DNA of 64,000 nt from Symsagittifera roscoffensis (Eukaryota > Xenacoelomorpha > Acoela > Convolutidae): positions 31,769,710 through 31,833,709 of the forward strand of contig NC_087069.1 of NCBI RefSeq assembly GCF_963678635.1, written 5' to 3'. The position numbers and the translations under genes were made by a program. Of this stretch, positions 13,436 to 21,821 are shown piece after piece (positions within the stretch are counted from its first letter, which is position 1; each line of letters starts with the position of its first letter). The notes below the pieces were generated by a model, which made no database searches, had not been told where the DNA came from, and was given only the letters and a program-made list of their open reading frames with translations.

Positions 13436-15186
13436 CATAATAATAATAATAATAACTTTTCAAAAAAAGTTGAAGTTCAATACCCAAAAAAAAACAGTCA
13501 GATAAGACGAAAACTGCCTCTGCATCCATCACTCCACGTGCAGATGTTCAGTTCTATATAGTTTGCTGAAATAGTTCTTTATACTCACAATAGCCAAACA
13601 GAACTTAGTAATTCAAAAATTTGAAAAGAATAAGCGTAAAAAAATGAGTCAATTTTCAACAGCTTTAGCTGCAAAACTTTCTACTGTTCGAAGTATCTGT
13701 CCTGAGAATAGATACAGCATATTGTGGAAAACGCCAAAAACGAATATTCAGCTACTCGGGGGCAGACTAGAGGGAATCCCTCATGCGCGAGTGACAGAAT
13801 GTGCGCTAAATTTGTCAACCAATCAGAACTCAGTATTTGAAATAAGAAATTAATAAGTTTTCATTTAATCAGTTTTAGACATTATAAAGGTCATTGATTA
13901 GTGAGAATTTTCGCGCATGAGAAAAGCCTCGGGCAGACTACGATACACTAACTGGTATTCCTTCTTGGGTATGGGTGCGTGTTGAACTCTGTCCAGGGCA
14001 CTCTCCAGAGTGATGAGTCTCTTCATCTGTGCCCACCACACTGGCCCATACTCCTCGCCCCTCACCAGGTGTCCAAATGCTTCCAGACTGAACTTCTGCG
14101 CATGGTACTCCAGCCGCAACAGCCGGCGCAGCCAGAAGCCAACCAGCAGTTCCTTCCATCTCCCACACACCTGGCAGCAAACAACAAATAATAACATAGC
14201 TCACAAAATACAACAGCTCATGTATCAAACATAAAAAGTAACACCAGGTGGCGCTGACCTGCAGTTCGCTCATCCAGTCAATATCAGATCTACTCCAAAT
14301 TGACTTGATGTTGTCCTTGCATGTATGTTTCATATTTTACTCCTGGGTATATAGGACAACTGTTTCGCATTTTTGCGTAAAAGAACGATTTTTTTTTAAA
14401 TTTTAACCCAAAATATACGATCTTACAAGAAACAATAATAAATTCATTCTTTCGCTTTGCTATATTTTCTGAAATACTTCCATTAGCTTCTTGAATTGAG
14501 TGAATCAGTAATAAAATTTTTACCTGCAGCTTTTCAACAGAAAGACCTCTTGATTATACCGGTGGTCCATAAAGCAAAAAAAACTACTCGCGGCAGAGGG
14601 GGTAATTCGACTCGACTTACTATTACATATGCCTTTTGTCTGTCCTTATTAACGATGTTCACACCAACAGATTGTACTTTCTACCCGAGAGAATAATGAA
14701 GTTTGTGTAATGGCCTACAATTGTAATCAGTAGCAGCCGAGGAGAGAGGGTTGACTGCTTTGCTTTCTTCGCTCCCAAAAACGGGAGGGTTGTACATGTG
14801 CCATTTGCGGCGACTGTGCTCGCTCGTCGGATCCACCGCGAGAAAAGGGCACCCCTGTCCCCCTCAATTTTGGTTGCCAAATTTTCCAAAGGATGCCTTC
14901 GGTACTTTTTCACGTCAGCCATATTTCAGGTAGACCGGCCTTGGAACTTTTCCAAAGGCTCCTTCGGGACCAATATAAGTTTGTCTTGAGAGGAGGGGAG
15001 GGCTTGTAATCTAGCGTATTTTTGTTCACATACCCTCTCGCAGGCGAGTGCGGCGAGGGGGTCCAGAAAAGCAAACACAGTCTCCAGCACTTCCCCGGGT
15101 ATGCTGTGGATATGGGCAGCAGGGGACATCACCGAGGAAGAAGAGGAAGACCCCCCGCATCCTCCACTCCCAATCAGCCCCGCCAT
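657..15186 (-). CDS. F-box protein gene, nine exons, 3' end off the window
   Basis: Exons, 5' to 3': 15186-15034, 14170-13947, 12782-12591, 8586-8438, 3843-3550, 3312-3052, 2779-2595, 1755-1587, 1074-657; the last ends at a donor (AG/GTTACA), so the protein (681 aa so far) is incomplete. All junctions are GT-AG and every phase joins. Exons 1-2 create an F-box at about residues 27-60 (IPGEVLETVFAFLDPL, then CERVCGRWKELL across the splice), the segment that binds Skp1 in SCF ubiquitin ligases. Later exons carry beta-strand-like pieces (CIWQLNIYHIITGKLI in exons 4-5, VWRVEFKDENVLALACR in exon 8) that suggest a beta-propeller or similar substrate-binding fold; this is inference. Between them are disordered Ser/Thr/Pro, poly-Gly (exon 5), acidic plus poly-Ala (exon 6) and Ser-rich (exon 9) stretches. 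The exon 2 donor (AGT/GTATCG at 13947) is the weakest call, chosen because it gives the phase exon 3 needs. I do not recognise the orthologue. Confidence 0.82.
2400..2545 (-). mobile_element. Possible diverged hAT-MITE relic beside exon 7
   Basis: On the minus strand this stretch begins with GCAGATCTAGGGTTTTGG and contains TTAGGTAGACCAAATGG. These resemble the start (GCGGATCTAGG) and the TTAGGTCGACCAAAT block of the hAT MITEs at 4355-4795 and 30767-31131. The open frame over this stretch looks coding but matches no neighbouring exon phase, and a good donor for exon 7 lies just upstream at 2595. The relationship is visual similarity only. Confidence 0.3.
4108..4335 (+). mobile_element. Partial hAT-MITE copy, plus orientation
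   Basis: A degraded copy of the core found in the MITEs at 6022 and 30767: GGTCGATCAAATTGATG near 4154, GAGCTCTCGC near 4175, and GGCGCCAAAGGCGC near 4287. It starts near a GGTCGGATCTACTCCGCC relic of the GCGGATCTAGG terminus. It lies head-to-head with the minus-strand copy at 4355-4795, giving a loose inverted pair in intron 4 of the F-box gene. Confidence 0.55.
4355..4795 (-). mobile_element. Near full-length hAT MITE, minus orientation
   Basis: Read on the minus strand from 4795 it starts CAGACGCGGATCTAGG, one or two bases from the terminus of the intact MITE at 30767. It runs through the shared core (GGTCGACCATATTG, GAGCTCTCCCAAACC, CGTCGCAGGCAAATTT, TTGGCGCC) to the GGTCGGCAGAGGGTCG block and a long C-run at about 4356-4368. 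The last dozen bases of the far terminus are lost. Confidence 0.65.
5040..5245 (+). repeat. Copy of the TATA-containing dispersed repeat
   Basis: It contains CCTATATAAGACTCTGAACT followed by ACGTTCATCGATTCTTAA, the most conserved part of the family described at 26740-27245. Only the 3' half of the family is recognisable here. Confidence 0.55.
5500..7290 (+). repeat. Degenerate ~160-bp satellite array
   Basis: Recurrent blocks mark the units: GAGAGTACCCTGACAGC-like text, followed by CCAACTACAGG, then TTTTCTGAAAAATTT, then CATATCTCGAAAACTACA and GGATTTGAG. The first block recurs near 5529, 5625, 5790, 5955, 6455, 6603, 6775, 6940, 7080 and 7240. Most steps are 140-170 bp; the 5955-6455 gap holds the inserted MITE at 6022-6425. 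Units are strongly diverged, so the array is old relative to the insertion. Confidence 0.65.
6022..6425 (+). mobile_element. hAT-type MITE, 404 bp, 8-bp target duplication
   Basis: Perfect 12-bp terminal inverted repeats CAGGGTGACCAC (6022-6033) and GTGGTCACCCTG (6414-6425) are flanked by the identical 8-mer ATTTGGAG (6014-6021 and 6426-6433). An 8-bp duplication and a CAG...CTG terminus are hAT hallmarks. The right end carries repeated ATAGTGAC or AATAGTGAC motifs, a layout known for hAT transposase binding sites. It has no coding capacity. The core (about 6098-6320, with GGTCGACCAAATTAA and GGCGCAAAGGCGCC) matches the MITE at 30767-31131, which has different ends. Confidence 0.9.
9003..9075 (-). 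pseudogene. tRNA-Met-like relic
   Basis: Read on the minus strand: a box-A-like TGGCTGTGTGGTTAG, then TTTCATAATCTATAGGTCG, which resembles the anticodon arm (CAT) and variable loop of an elongator tRNA-Met, then box-B-like GGTTGGAGTCC. The anticodon and T stems no longer pair well and no T-run terminator follows at once, so it is a tRNA pseudogene or the head of an old tRNA-derived SINE, not a working tRNA. It lies in intron 3 of the F-box gene. Confidence 0.4.
10250..12590 (-). mobile_element. 5'-truncated CR1/jockey-type LINE
   Basis: A non-LTR retrotransposon in sense orientation in intron 3 of the F-box gene. It keeps the C-terminal half of an apurinic-type endonuclease, then the reverse transcriptase, and ends after the stop at 10332 in ~60 bp of 3' UTR and a (TTTC)n tail (GAAA repeats at 10254-10273 on the plus strand). 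Microsatellite-like 3' tails are typical of CR1/L2-group elements. The 5' end coincides, within a few bases, with the splice donor at 12591/12590. No clear target duplication was found. Confidence 0.8.
10332..12590 (-). pseudogene. LINE endonuclease-reverse transcriptase ORF, truncated and frameshifted
   Basis: Two frames on the minus strand. The upstream frame (12590 to about 11640) holds the endonuclease C-terminal half, with a GD[FL]N-like site (FLVAGDLNNF) and the STDH catalytic motif, then the linker to the RT. The downstream frame (11606-10332, 424 aa) holds the RT: PEDYRPIS (residues 35-42), SIDLSKAFD (107-115, motif A), QGVPQGTVLGP (166-176) and FADD (199-202, motif C, F in place of the usual Y). 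The frames differ by one base and the shift lies near 11640-11660. Missing the 5' endonuclease half, the copy is dead on arrival. Confidence 0.8.
13400..13457 (+). repeat. (TAA)n microsatellite
   Basis: About 18 copies of AAT/TAA broken once by a C (at about 13436), in intron 2 of the F-box gene. The short frame through it (poly-Asn) is not a gene. Confidence 0.95.
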
Positions 15187-17254
15187 TAATCAAACCTGAA
15201 AGACACAATTATCTTCCCACAAGCTCCGCCGACACCGATTCAATTCAGAAGCCTAGCATTTCCAATTGATGCCATTTGAACAAAGCCCTAATTCAGGTTG
15301 CAGCACTTTGTGGTAACCCAGTTGTCGCCTTGGAACACAATTCACTTCTTGTCAAAGATTAAGATACAAATTTAAGACACGCAAGAATAGCCAAATGCAT
15401 AGAATGTTCCGCCACTATGATTTGAGTAGAGAAACTCAACGAGTAAACAAAAAAGGGAAACAATTTTTTTTTTTAAATTCCAATTTTTTATGATTTTTTT
15501 CTTCTAATTTCTTGCTAATTTTTATTTTCAGAAGAAGAACGATTAAATTGAGAAAAAAATCTGCTGAGTGGGAGACAGTTATAGCTAAAGTAATGCTAAA
15601 ATTGCAGTAGAATTAATTTGGGGTTTCTCAAAATTGATTACAGTGTCATCAAATTTCGTTCTGAAAATCGGAAAAAATTCGATGATACTAAACTTGACCC
15701 TGAAAATCGGAAAAAATTCGATGATACTAAACTTGACACTGAAAATCATCTTTTTTGAAATTTGGAACCCACAATGCGATGATCATTAGAGCTTTAAAAA
15801 AAACAGAGAGGCGGAGCTGAGCTTCGCACCACTTGCTATAGAACACAATCATAAAAAAAAAACAAGTCGAAAACAATAACCAAAATGAAGGCACCCTAGG
15901 CCCCTGCTGAAGCTGGAGGTATGCGTTTGATATTTTTTACATTTCCTATATTGATGTGAGACGAAATACATGAATTAAAAAATTAGACTTTACCCAAAAC
16001 CTTGGTTGTTTCTATAAATAAATGAAAAGAGTGAACATTTTTGAGATTTTGGAATTTTCCCGAAGATATTTTCTCTTACAAAAAATTAAGGAGTAGTCTA
16101 GAAGAAACTGGCGTAGAAAATTTTATAAGTAAGCTTCCAACTACCTGATGTGTCGATAAAACCTATGATATCAGATTTGGCAGGTTAGTTATCGAGAAAA
16201 GTCCAAAAAATGGCTAACAAATCATAAAGTTGACATTTCCGAGAATCATAGCTTTCATAGCAACACAAATTAGACTTTCATGAGGGCCATAAGATTTTGT
16301 GTCAAAAAAATTTGGGCATTGCCGCTTAAGCAGGATAGCTTCGCACTACCCGTTATCTCATTGAACGCATAACCTCAGAATACAGATTCAGCTTTCGAAA
16401 AAAGCAAAGATTCAAAAAACGGTCAAAAAAATCAAAAATTTCACTATTCCGATGCCCAAAATTGTGTAAAAAATTTTGGGCGTGGCCGCTAGCGGAGGGA
16501 AGCTTTCAAATCCCTTCTATTCTATTCATTGAAACCAAAATCTCAGATTTGGTAGGTTAGTTCTTGAGAAAACAAAAAAAATCAAAAATATCGGTCAAAT
16601 ACTCCCCCACAAGCTTTTTCGAAGGCTGCAGACAAAAGGGTAAAGCAAAAAGAGACTAGAATATTCTGCAAGCACACAAGTGAGCAGGCGGTTTTTCCAT
16701 GGGGACAATTTTTTTGAAAATCGGTCGAAAGGTTTTTGAAAATAATTTTTTTTTGGAAAAGTGATAAAATTTTCCAAAGCGTGTAAAAAAATATTTATCA
16801 AAAAAAAAAACAATCCCGATTCATTTTCTTACTACCTGTATCTATCAAACAGGAATTCTAGGCAAACATTCCGAGCAAGACATTTGAAATTTAAATTAGC
16901 AATTTAAAAAACTGATTTAGTACGAAAACTTTTAAAAGTTCGAAGTCTCCCCGGAAACTTCGAACATGAGCATGTCAGCTGCATAGTGATTCATAAATGC
17001 TGCATAGCTGCACAGCTGGATAGTCATAAGTGATTCAACTGATTTTGTTAAGCTAGTTGTCAACCCTAGTTTAAAAAACTAGCTTAATTATTTTGATTTC
17101 TTATGAGCTTTTTTTGAGGCCGTCAAAATCGGCTCTGAAAAAAAACAGACGCTACGGTGTAAGTGGTTGGAACAAAAATCGCAAACAAAAAATAAAGAAA
17201 TTTTGAAACGGTTGGAAAAAATTGGCAGAATACACTTTGTTTGAAAAACAGTCA
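15187..17254. other. Upstream region of the F-box gene, no gene seen
   Basis: It separates the F-box start codon from the LTR retrotransposon. It holds a 39-bp tandem duplication (15661-15738) and one copy of the dispersed GCGAAGC palindrome motif (15803-15837). The F-box promoter should lie near 15190-15400, but I see no convincing TATA box or initiator. Confidence 0.5.
15661..15738 (+). repeat. 39-bp tandem duplication
   Basis: Two copies (15661-15699 and 15700-15738) that begin CTGAAAATCGGAAAAAATTC and differ at one base, followed by the first nine bases of a third. Confidence 0.9.
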
Positions 17255-17259
17255 AAGGG

Positions 17260-17539
17260 TGTGGTGCGTCGTTGTTTAGTCTTAAACATGACGTCAACAG
17301 TGTGCTAGCTATTCGTGCTAAATTCCATTATCGGTCAAGGTCGTTACCGACCTGCCAATCCACTCTAGCCTTAACAGCATGCGCTCTCTATTCATTCTCT
17401 TCAACTTATGAAAGATTTAAGTTGTATTTACTTCTATTGTCATGACATAATTTAAATACTAATCTATCTATATTATTTATATGATAACATAACAAGGAGA
17501 ATTGATTCTTGTTTTAAAACTGTCTTTCGACGATTCACA
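17260..17539 (+). repeat. 5' LTR, 280 bp
   Basis: It starts TGTGGTGCGTCG and ends CGATTCACA. Its last base, A17539, is also the first base of the gag start codon. It is preceded by the target duplication AAGGG. Confidence 0.97.
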
Positions 17540-20172
17540 TGGCGCAGCCAGCAGTTTCGACCTCAGAGGATCGAACTGACCTGTTGGGCGTATCCGTATT
17601 TTGGCATAAACCAACTGCGGACCCACCACATAGCTGGGATTCGTGGATAGGTCAATTCAATTTGGCAATTACTCTAAGAGAAAGATGCGATCCACGAGAG
17701 TTATTAAAACCTCCGGGTGTCGTACACGACGATCCTGCTCCAAAACCAGAAGTTGTGGGGGCGGATGAAGATGCTGCAGCAATCGCAAGTCGTATTGCAC
17801 GTAATGACGCGGCGGTCCGGAAAGTCACAGAAATGAATGAAGAGCGCCGGGCGAAAGGTCCCCGAGTTGCACCAGGAGTGTATTATTTCGAGGTTGAACA
17901 ACGTGTTAAATCTCGTTTATTTTTCTCGCTCGGCTCAGAAGGGAGGAAAAGATTCCTCCAAAGTTATCCACATGCGGATCTGAGCGAATTAACGTTTCGG
18001 GAATTCCATGAATTCTGTGTTCTCCTATTCAGAAAGGAGAAAAATTTCATCATCGAACGTATGCAAATATACAACGCGGTACATTCAGACCGAGAAAGTT
18101 TGGAAGCATTCTATTTACGTTTGACTGGACAAGCCGCCCTGTGTGGATGGACAATTGATCAAGAAAAGGAAGTCGTACGAGATATCTTCATTGCCAAAAT
18201 GAGTAAGGATATTCAGAGAGAATTATGTATTCATCCAGGTGCTACTCCGGAGGATTCTCTGAAATCAGCTTTACTGCAAGAAAAGGGAGCACAAACGGCC
18301 ACCGATTTGCAAAGGCAACTCGGGAGTTCGTCGTCGTCGGGCAATTATTCCCAGGCAGGTGCTACCTTGGGTCAGAATTCCCGGATAAAACAGGAACCCA
18401 CCTTCTCTGTCCAGGGTAAGAAACTTTCGGACAGGATTAATCGGGCACAGAATAGTAAGAAAAAGGGGATCAACGAGAAATCGAAGTCGTGTTATTTCTG
18501 TGGTAACAGATTCTCAACAAACCACAAGCAGAGTTGTCCAGCCAGAAATGTTACTTGCAGGAACTGTGACAAAAAGGGTCACTTTGCCAAATGTTGTAAC
18601 TCTAAGAATGTAGCGAACGTGGAAGCTGAGTCAGATGAGACAGTGGAAGAAACTTGTAATTTCATCACGTCCGATAGTGAGTCGGAATTCACTGTTTTAT
18701 CTGTAGCAGCAGTGAAACCAAGTCTCCCAATTAGGTCAGTGAAAAAGTTGGAGGTGGTCAATGCCGCCACGGGCAAGTTACGTTCCATCCAGATAACACT
18801 ACGTTGTGGTAAGACGTTTTTCAAGGCAACAGTGGATACTGGGAGTCCAGCCTCCTTCGTGAATAAGAAGACAGCAGACTATATTCTGAAAACGGTTCCT
18901 TCAGCCAAGTTCTTCACGGTTCAAGAAAGTCCAATTGATACAGTATACGTTGACTATAATCGGAAGAAAATTGAATTGATGGGTACGTTAATTATGGATG
19001 TATCATCTTTGGGATGGCATATCAAGTCTGCAAAATTCCTTATTTCAGAAAATCGCACACGTTGTTTACTGGGTTTGGATTTGCAACCCCAATTGGGAGT
19101 AAGAACAACGCAAGTTAGACCAGATCGTCCTTTGGTGGGAGAAGTCTCCCAATCAAACACGAATTTAACATCGGATTCATGGAAATCTCACTTTCACCAG
19201 AAGTTCCATCGGGTATTCAGTAGAATTGGCAAAGCCAAAAACCACAAAGTATTCTCTACGTTCAAGTCTCCACTCGTCCCCATTCAAGAAAAGGGAAGGA
19301 GAGTGCCGGTGCATATTCAAGATAAAGTTGGTCAGGAAATCCAAAAACTCATACATGAAGGGCACGTGGTTAAATTGAATAAATGTACCAGTGAGTATTT
19401 CATCTCTCCGATAGTAATTACGGCCAAGAAAGATGGTTCTGTGAAATTAGCTATGGACGCTAAACCTATGAATGAACAAATTCATAAGAACCATTACCAA
19501 ATGCCGAATTTGTTGGAACTATTGGACTCGGCCGCCCAGATAATCACGTCGGACATTTCAGGAGATGTTTGGTTTACGTCCTTAGATTTAAAATATGCCT
19601 TCAGCCAGATTCCGCTCAGTGAGGAAGTTAGTCGACATTGCAATTTCAATATCGTCTGTGGAGAACAAACTGGCACGTATCGGTTCAAGACGGGGTTTTA
19701 TGGTCTAACGGACATGCCAAAGGAATTCCAAAAAGCGATGGACAATACTCTCCAGGGTCTGTCAGGAGTATTTTGTTTCCTTGATGATATTCTGATTGTT
19801 TCGAAGGGTTCAGTCGAGGATCACAATATTCTTGTAGACAAGGTGATAAGTCGTCTGGATAAAGAAGGTTTTGCTCTGAAATTTTCAAAATGCGAATTTT
19901 CCTTGAATCAATTATCTTGGTTAGGATACGATATTGATTCAGAAGGATACAGACCGAAACGTTCTAAGATAGAGGCAGTACTTGCTCTGGAACCACCAAG
20001 GACACTCAAACAACTCCGTTCATTCATGGGCATACTCAACCACCTACAACGATTTTTGCCGAATCTTCCGGTCCATTCCGACCAATTACGCCCGTCACTG
20101 ACGGCAGGTAATAAAAGCAAATTTGTGTGGGGGAATGTCAGCAAATGGCGTTTAGTAACATCTTGCAGTTGA
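17539..20172 (+). CDS. Gag-protease-reverse transcriptase frame of the LTR element
   Basis: 877 codons in one frame. Residues 1-260 are a Gag capsid-like region. Residues 318-353 hold two zinc knuckles, the second a standard CX2CX4HX4C (CRNCDKKGHFAKCC, 340-353). The aspartic protease has DTG at 433-435 and the partner LLGLD at 510-514. The RT palm has SLDLKYAFSQI (681-691) and CFLDD (746-750) with both catalytic Asp. The frame leaves register after about residue 864 near a run of five Gs (20129-20133) and stops at 20172 in the RT-RNase H connection, where programmed frameshifting is not known, so this is a lesion or an assembly error. The ATG straddles the LTR edge; the next in-frame Met is at codon 99. 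Confidence 0.9.
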   Translation: MAQPAVSTSEDRTDLLGVSVFWHKPTADPPHSWDSWIGQFNLAITLRERCDPRELLKPPGVVHDDPAPKPEVVGADEDAAAIASRIARNDAAVRKVTEMNEERRAKGPRVAPGVYYFEVEQRVKSRLFFSLGSEGRKRFLQSYPHADLSELTFREFHEFCVLLFRKEKNFIIERMQIYNAVHSDRESLEAFYLRLTGQAALCGWTIDQEKEVVRDIFIAKMSKDIQRELCIHPGATPEDSLKSALLQEKGAQTATDLQRQLGSSSSSGNYSQAGATLGQNSRIKQEPTFSVQGKKLSDRINRAQNSKKKGINEKSKSCYFCGNRFSTNHKQSCPARNVTCRNCDKKGHFAKCCNSKNVANVEAESDETVEETCNFITSDSESEFTVLSVAAVKPSLPIRSVKKLEVVNAATGKLRSIQITLRCGKTFFKATVDTGSPASFVNKKTADYILKTVPSAKFFTVQESPIDTVYVDYNRKKIELMGTLIMDVSSLGWHIKSAKFLISENRTRCLLGLDLQPQLGVRTTQVRPDRPLVGEVSQSNTNLTSDSWKSHFHQKFHRVFSRIGKAKNHKVFSTFKSPLVPIQEKGRRVPVHIQDKVGQEIQKLIHEGHVVKLNKCTSEYFISPIVITAKKDGSVKLAMDAKPMNEQIHKNHYQMPNLLELLDSAAQIITSDISGDVWFTSLDLKYAFSQIPLSEEVSRHCNFNIVCGEQTGTYRFKTGFYGLTDMPKEFQKAMDNTLQGLSGVFCFLDDILIVSKGSVEDHNILVDKVISRLDKEGFALKFSKCEFSLNQLSWLGYDIDSEGYRPKRSKIEAVLALEPPRTLKQLRSFMGILNHLQRFLPNLPVHSDQLRPSLTAGNKSKFVWGNVSKWRLVTSCS
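17540..17557 (+). other. Putative primer-binding site
   Basis: TGGCGCAGCCAGCAG starts directly after the LTR CA, with no spacer. It begins TGG as expected for pairing with a tRNA 3' CCA. I cannot name the tRNA. It overlaps the first gag codons. Confidence 0.6.
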
Positions 20173-21821
20173 TCGCGAACATAACAAAAATGTATCACTA
20201 TGACCAAAGTCGGAACTCGCGGGTGAAATGTGACGCCAGTCATAGTGGTCTGGGTGCTGCATTAGAACAGGAAAAAGAAGAGGATGTTTGGGTGCCAATT
20301 GCTTTTGCATCACGTTTTCTAAACGATCAGGAGAAGAAATACAGTACCAATGAATTAGAACTTCTAGCGATCGTATGGTCGTGTGAGCATTTTCGAACGT
20401 ACTTGTTAGGGAATCATTTCGTGATTTTAACTGATCACAAAGCAATCATATCTGCATTAAAGACGAACCGCGGAAACAAAACTTATCAGTCACGTTTAAC
20501 TAGATGGGCTGATAGGTTATTACCTTTCGATTTCGATATCTTCCATATCTCCGGCTGTAAGCTAGGAATCGTGGATTACTTATCTCGTTTCCCAACATTT
20601 GAAGCTCCACGACCAAGCAGTTTTGACGAACAATATGTCGTCAAATGCATTAGTCGATTCTTTGATGCGTGTGAATTCTTGGACGGTTGGGCCAGGCATT
20701 ATACTTCAACTGAGGAGTTATCTGATACCGCGGAAGTATGTCAGGATTATGTCGTGCCTGACCAAATTAACCTAGTTGAGTTATTGGGAAATTGTCAGTC
20801 TCGGATCAATTGTCCCAATACCAACAGTTCACTTGTTGCATCGAACAAATTTGGAAACACACCGGTAGAGGGCGTCTTAATTCAAGGCATTCAACCTACA
20901 TCGAAAGGTTTATATCCGCTAGAGGGCGACAAAATGTTAGCCATTAGTCAAAATAACTCCTCTAATCTATCGATTCTTTCTCCGCTAGAGGGCGTCCAAC
21001 GTGTTGGCTCATATTCTAGCCAATCAGCGTTGAGTATTAACATGCTGAATTTTGCCACTTTCTCAGCATGGATCACAATTTATCTGCCAATTCTAATCTC
21101 ATTGTGGATTATTACTTTGGCCGTGAGCGGTTGTCATCTGTTGTCGTCACTAATCAATCTTTTTGTCTTGATTTCATCATATCGGATTGGTTGGAGTGCA
21201 GTTAGATTATTGAGTGCTTTTCATTTTCAGACTGCAATGAATCCCAACACAAGTACCAACAACACAAATGACAGTTTCGAGCAGTTGTTAAACCAGTATC
21301 TGCCGGTCACTCAACATTGGTTCTCCTCAGATAGAGCCAGGCCACGGTTTCGCCCGGGGGCTGTTCGACCCAGAAGATCATCAACAGTTCAACGAGGAGT
21401 GGAACTGAGGAGTCAATATGCCCGTATTCTAGCGAATTTCAGGGCCAAACGGGGCAGGATACCAAAACAACAATCTCAGTCAGTCAACAGTCTCGAGATC
21501 TTAAAGTCACCAGTGGTCGCTGCGGACCAGAAATCGTTAACCAGACTGGTGGGAATTCTGGATTCAGATGTATTGTCGGAGCTCACGGATGAAGATGCCA
21601 GTTTAAGTCTCATGAAACGAGCAATAATCAACCGGGATTACGAAGGATTTTGCCGTATCGATTCCTATATTAAATCATTTTGGCATTGTGCAGCGGTAGT
21701 TGATGGCTGTGTTGTGGTGGATAATAGGATCGCTATTCCCATGTGTCTACGCAAACCTTTGTTATCTCGACTTCATAGATCGCATGCGGGTCAGTTAGCG
21801 ATGGTAGACGCAGCACAATAA
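20127..21821 (+). CDS. RNase H, pol-internal membrane segment and integrase zinc finger
   Basis: This frame continues pol after the frameshift (-1 relative to gag); the GTG at 20127 is only where the frame opens. RNase H covers about residues 33-155: VKCDASHSGLGAALEQ with the first catalytic Asp, ELELLAIVWSCEHFR with the Glu, and LTDHKAI. Residues 160-300 match nothing I know and contain PVEG/PLEG three times (246, 264, 286). Residues 306-352 are strongly hydrophobic with few charges, enough for one or two membrane spans, followed by an Arg-rich stretch (402-445). The integrase zinc finger begins at H550/H553. A TAA at 21819-21821 interrupts the finger; the same frame continues beyond it with the CX2C half. 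Confidence 0.85.
   Translation: MGECQQMAFSNILQLIANITKMYHYDQSRNSRVKCDASHSGLGAALEQEKEEDVWVPIAFASRFLNDQEKKYSTNELELLAIVWSCEHFRTYLLGNHFVILTDHKAIISALKTNRGNKTYQSRLTRWADRLLPFDFDIFHISGCKLGIVDYLSRFPTFEAPRPSSFDEQYVVKCISRFFDACEFLDGWARHYTSTEELSDTAEVCQDYVVPDQINLVELLGNCQSRINCPNTNSSLVASNKFGNTPVEGVLIQGIQPTSKGLYPLEGDKMLAISQNNSSNLSILSPLEGVQRVGSYSSQSALSINMLNFATFSAWITIYLPILISLWIITLAVSGCHLLSSLINLFVLISSYRIGWSAVRLLSAFHFQTAMNPNTSTNNTNDSFEQLLNQYLPVTQHWFSSDRARPRFRPGAVRPRRSSTVQRGVELRSQYARILANFRAKRGRIPKQQSQSVNSLEILKSPVVAADQKSLTRLVGILDSDVLSELTDEDASLSLMKRAIINRDYEGFCRIDSYIKSFWHCAAVVDGCVVVDNRIAIPMCLRKPLLSRLHRSHAGQLAMVDAAQ
20862..20996 (+). repeat. Triple CTAGAGGGCG motif inside pol
   Basis: CCGGTAGAGGGCG at 20862, CCGCTAGAGGGCG at 20916 and 20982, each encoding PVEG or PLEG. 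They lie just upstream of the membrane segment, at spacings of 54 and 66 bp, all in frame. Confidence 0.8.
21042..21183 (+). other. Predicted membrane-spanning segment in pol
   Basis: Residues 306-352 of the preceding frame are mostly Leu, Ile, Val, Ala, Ser and Thr with no charged residue (runs such as LPILISLWIITLAVSG and LLSSLINLFVLIS). This is direct reading of composition; membrane insertion is inference. Confidence 0.6.

Noticed and set aside
20127-20172. Programmed -1 frameshift between the two pol frames
   Set aside because: The shift falls between RT and RNase H, where no programmed shift is known, and the local G-run better explains an indel.
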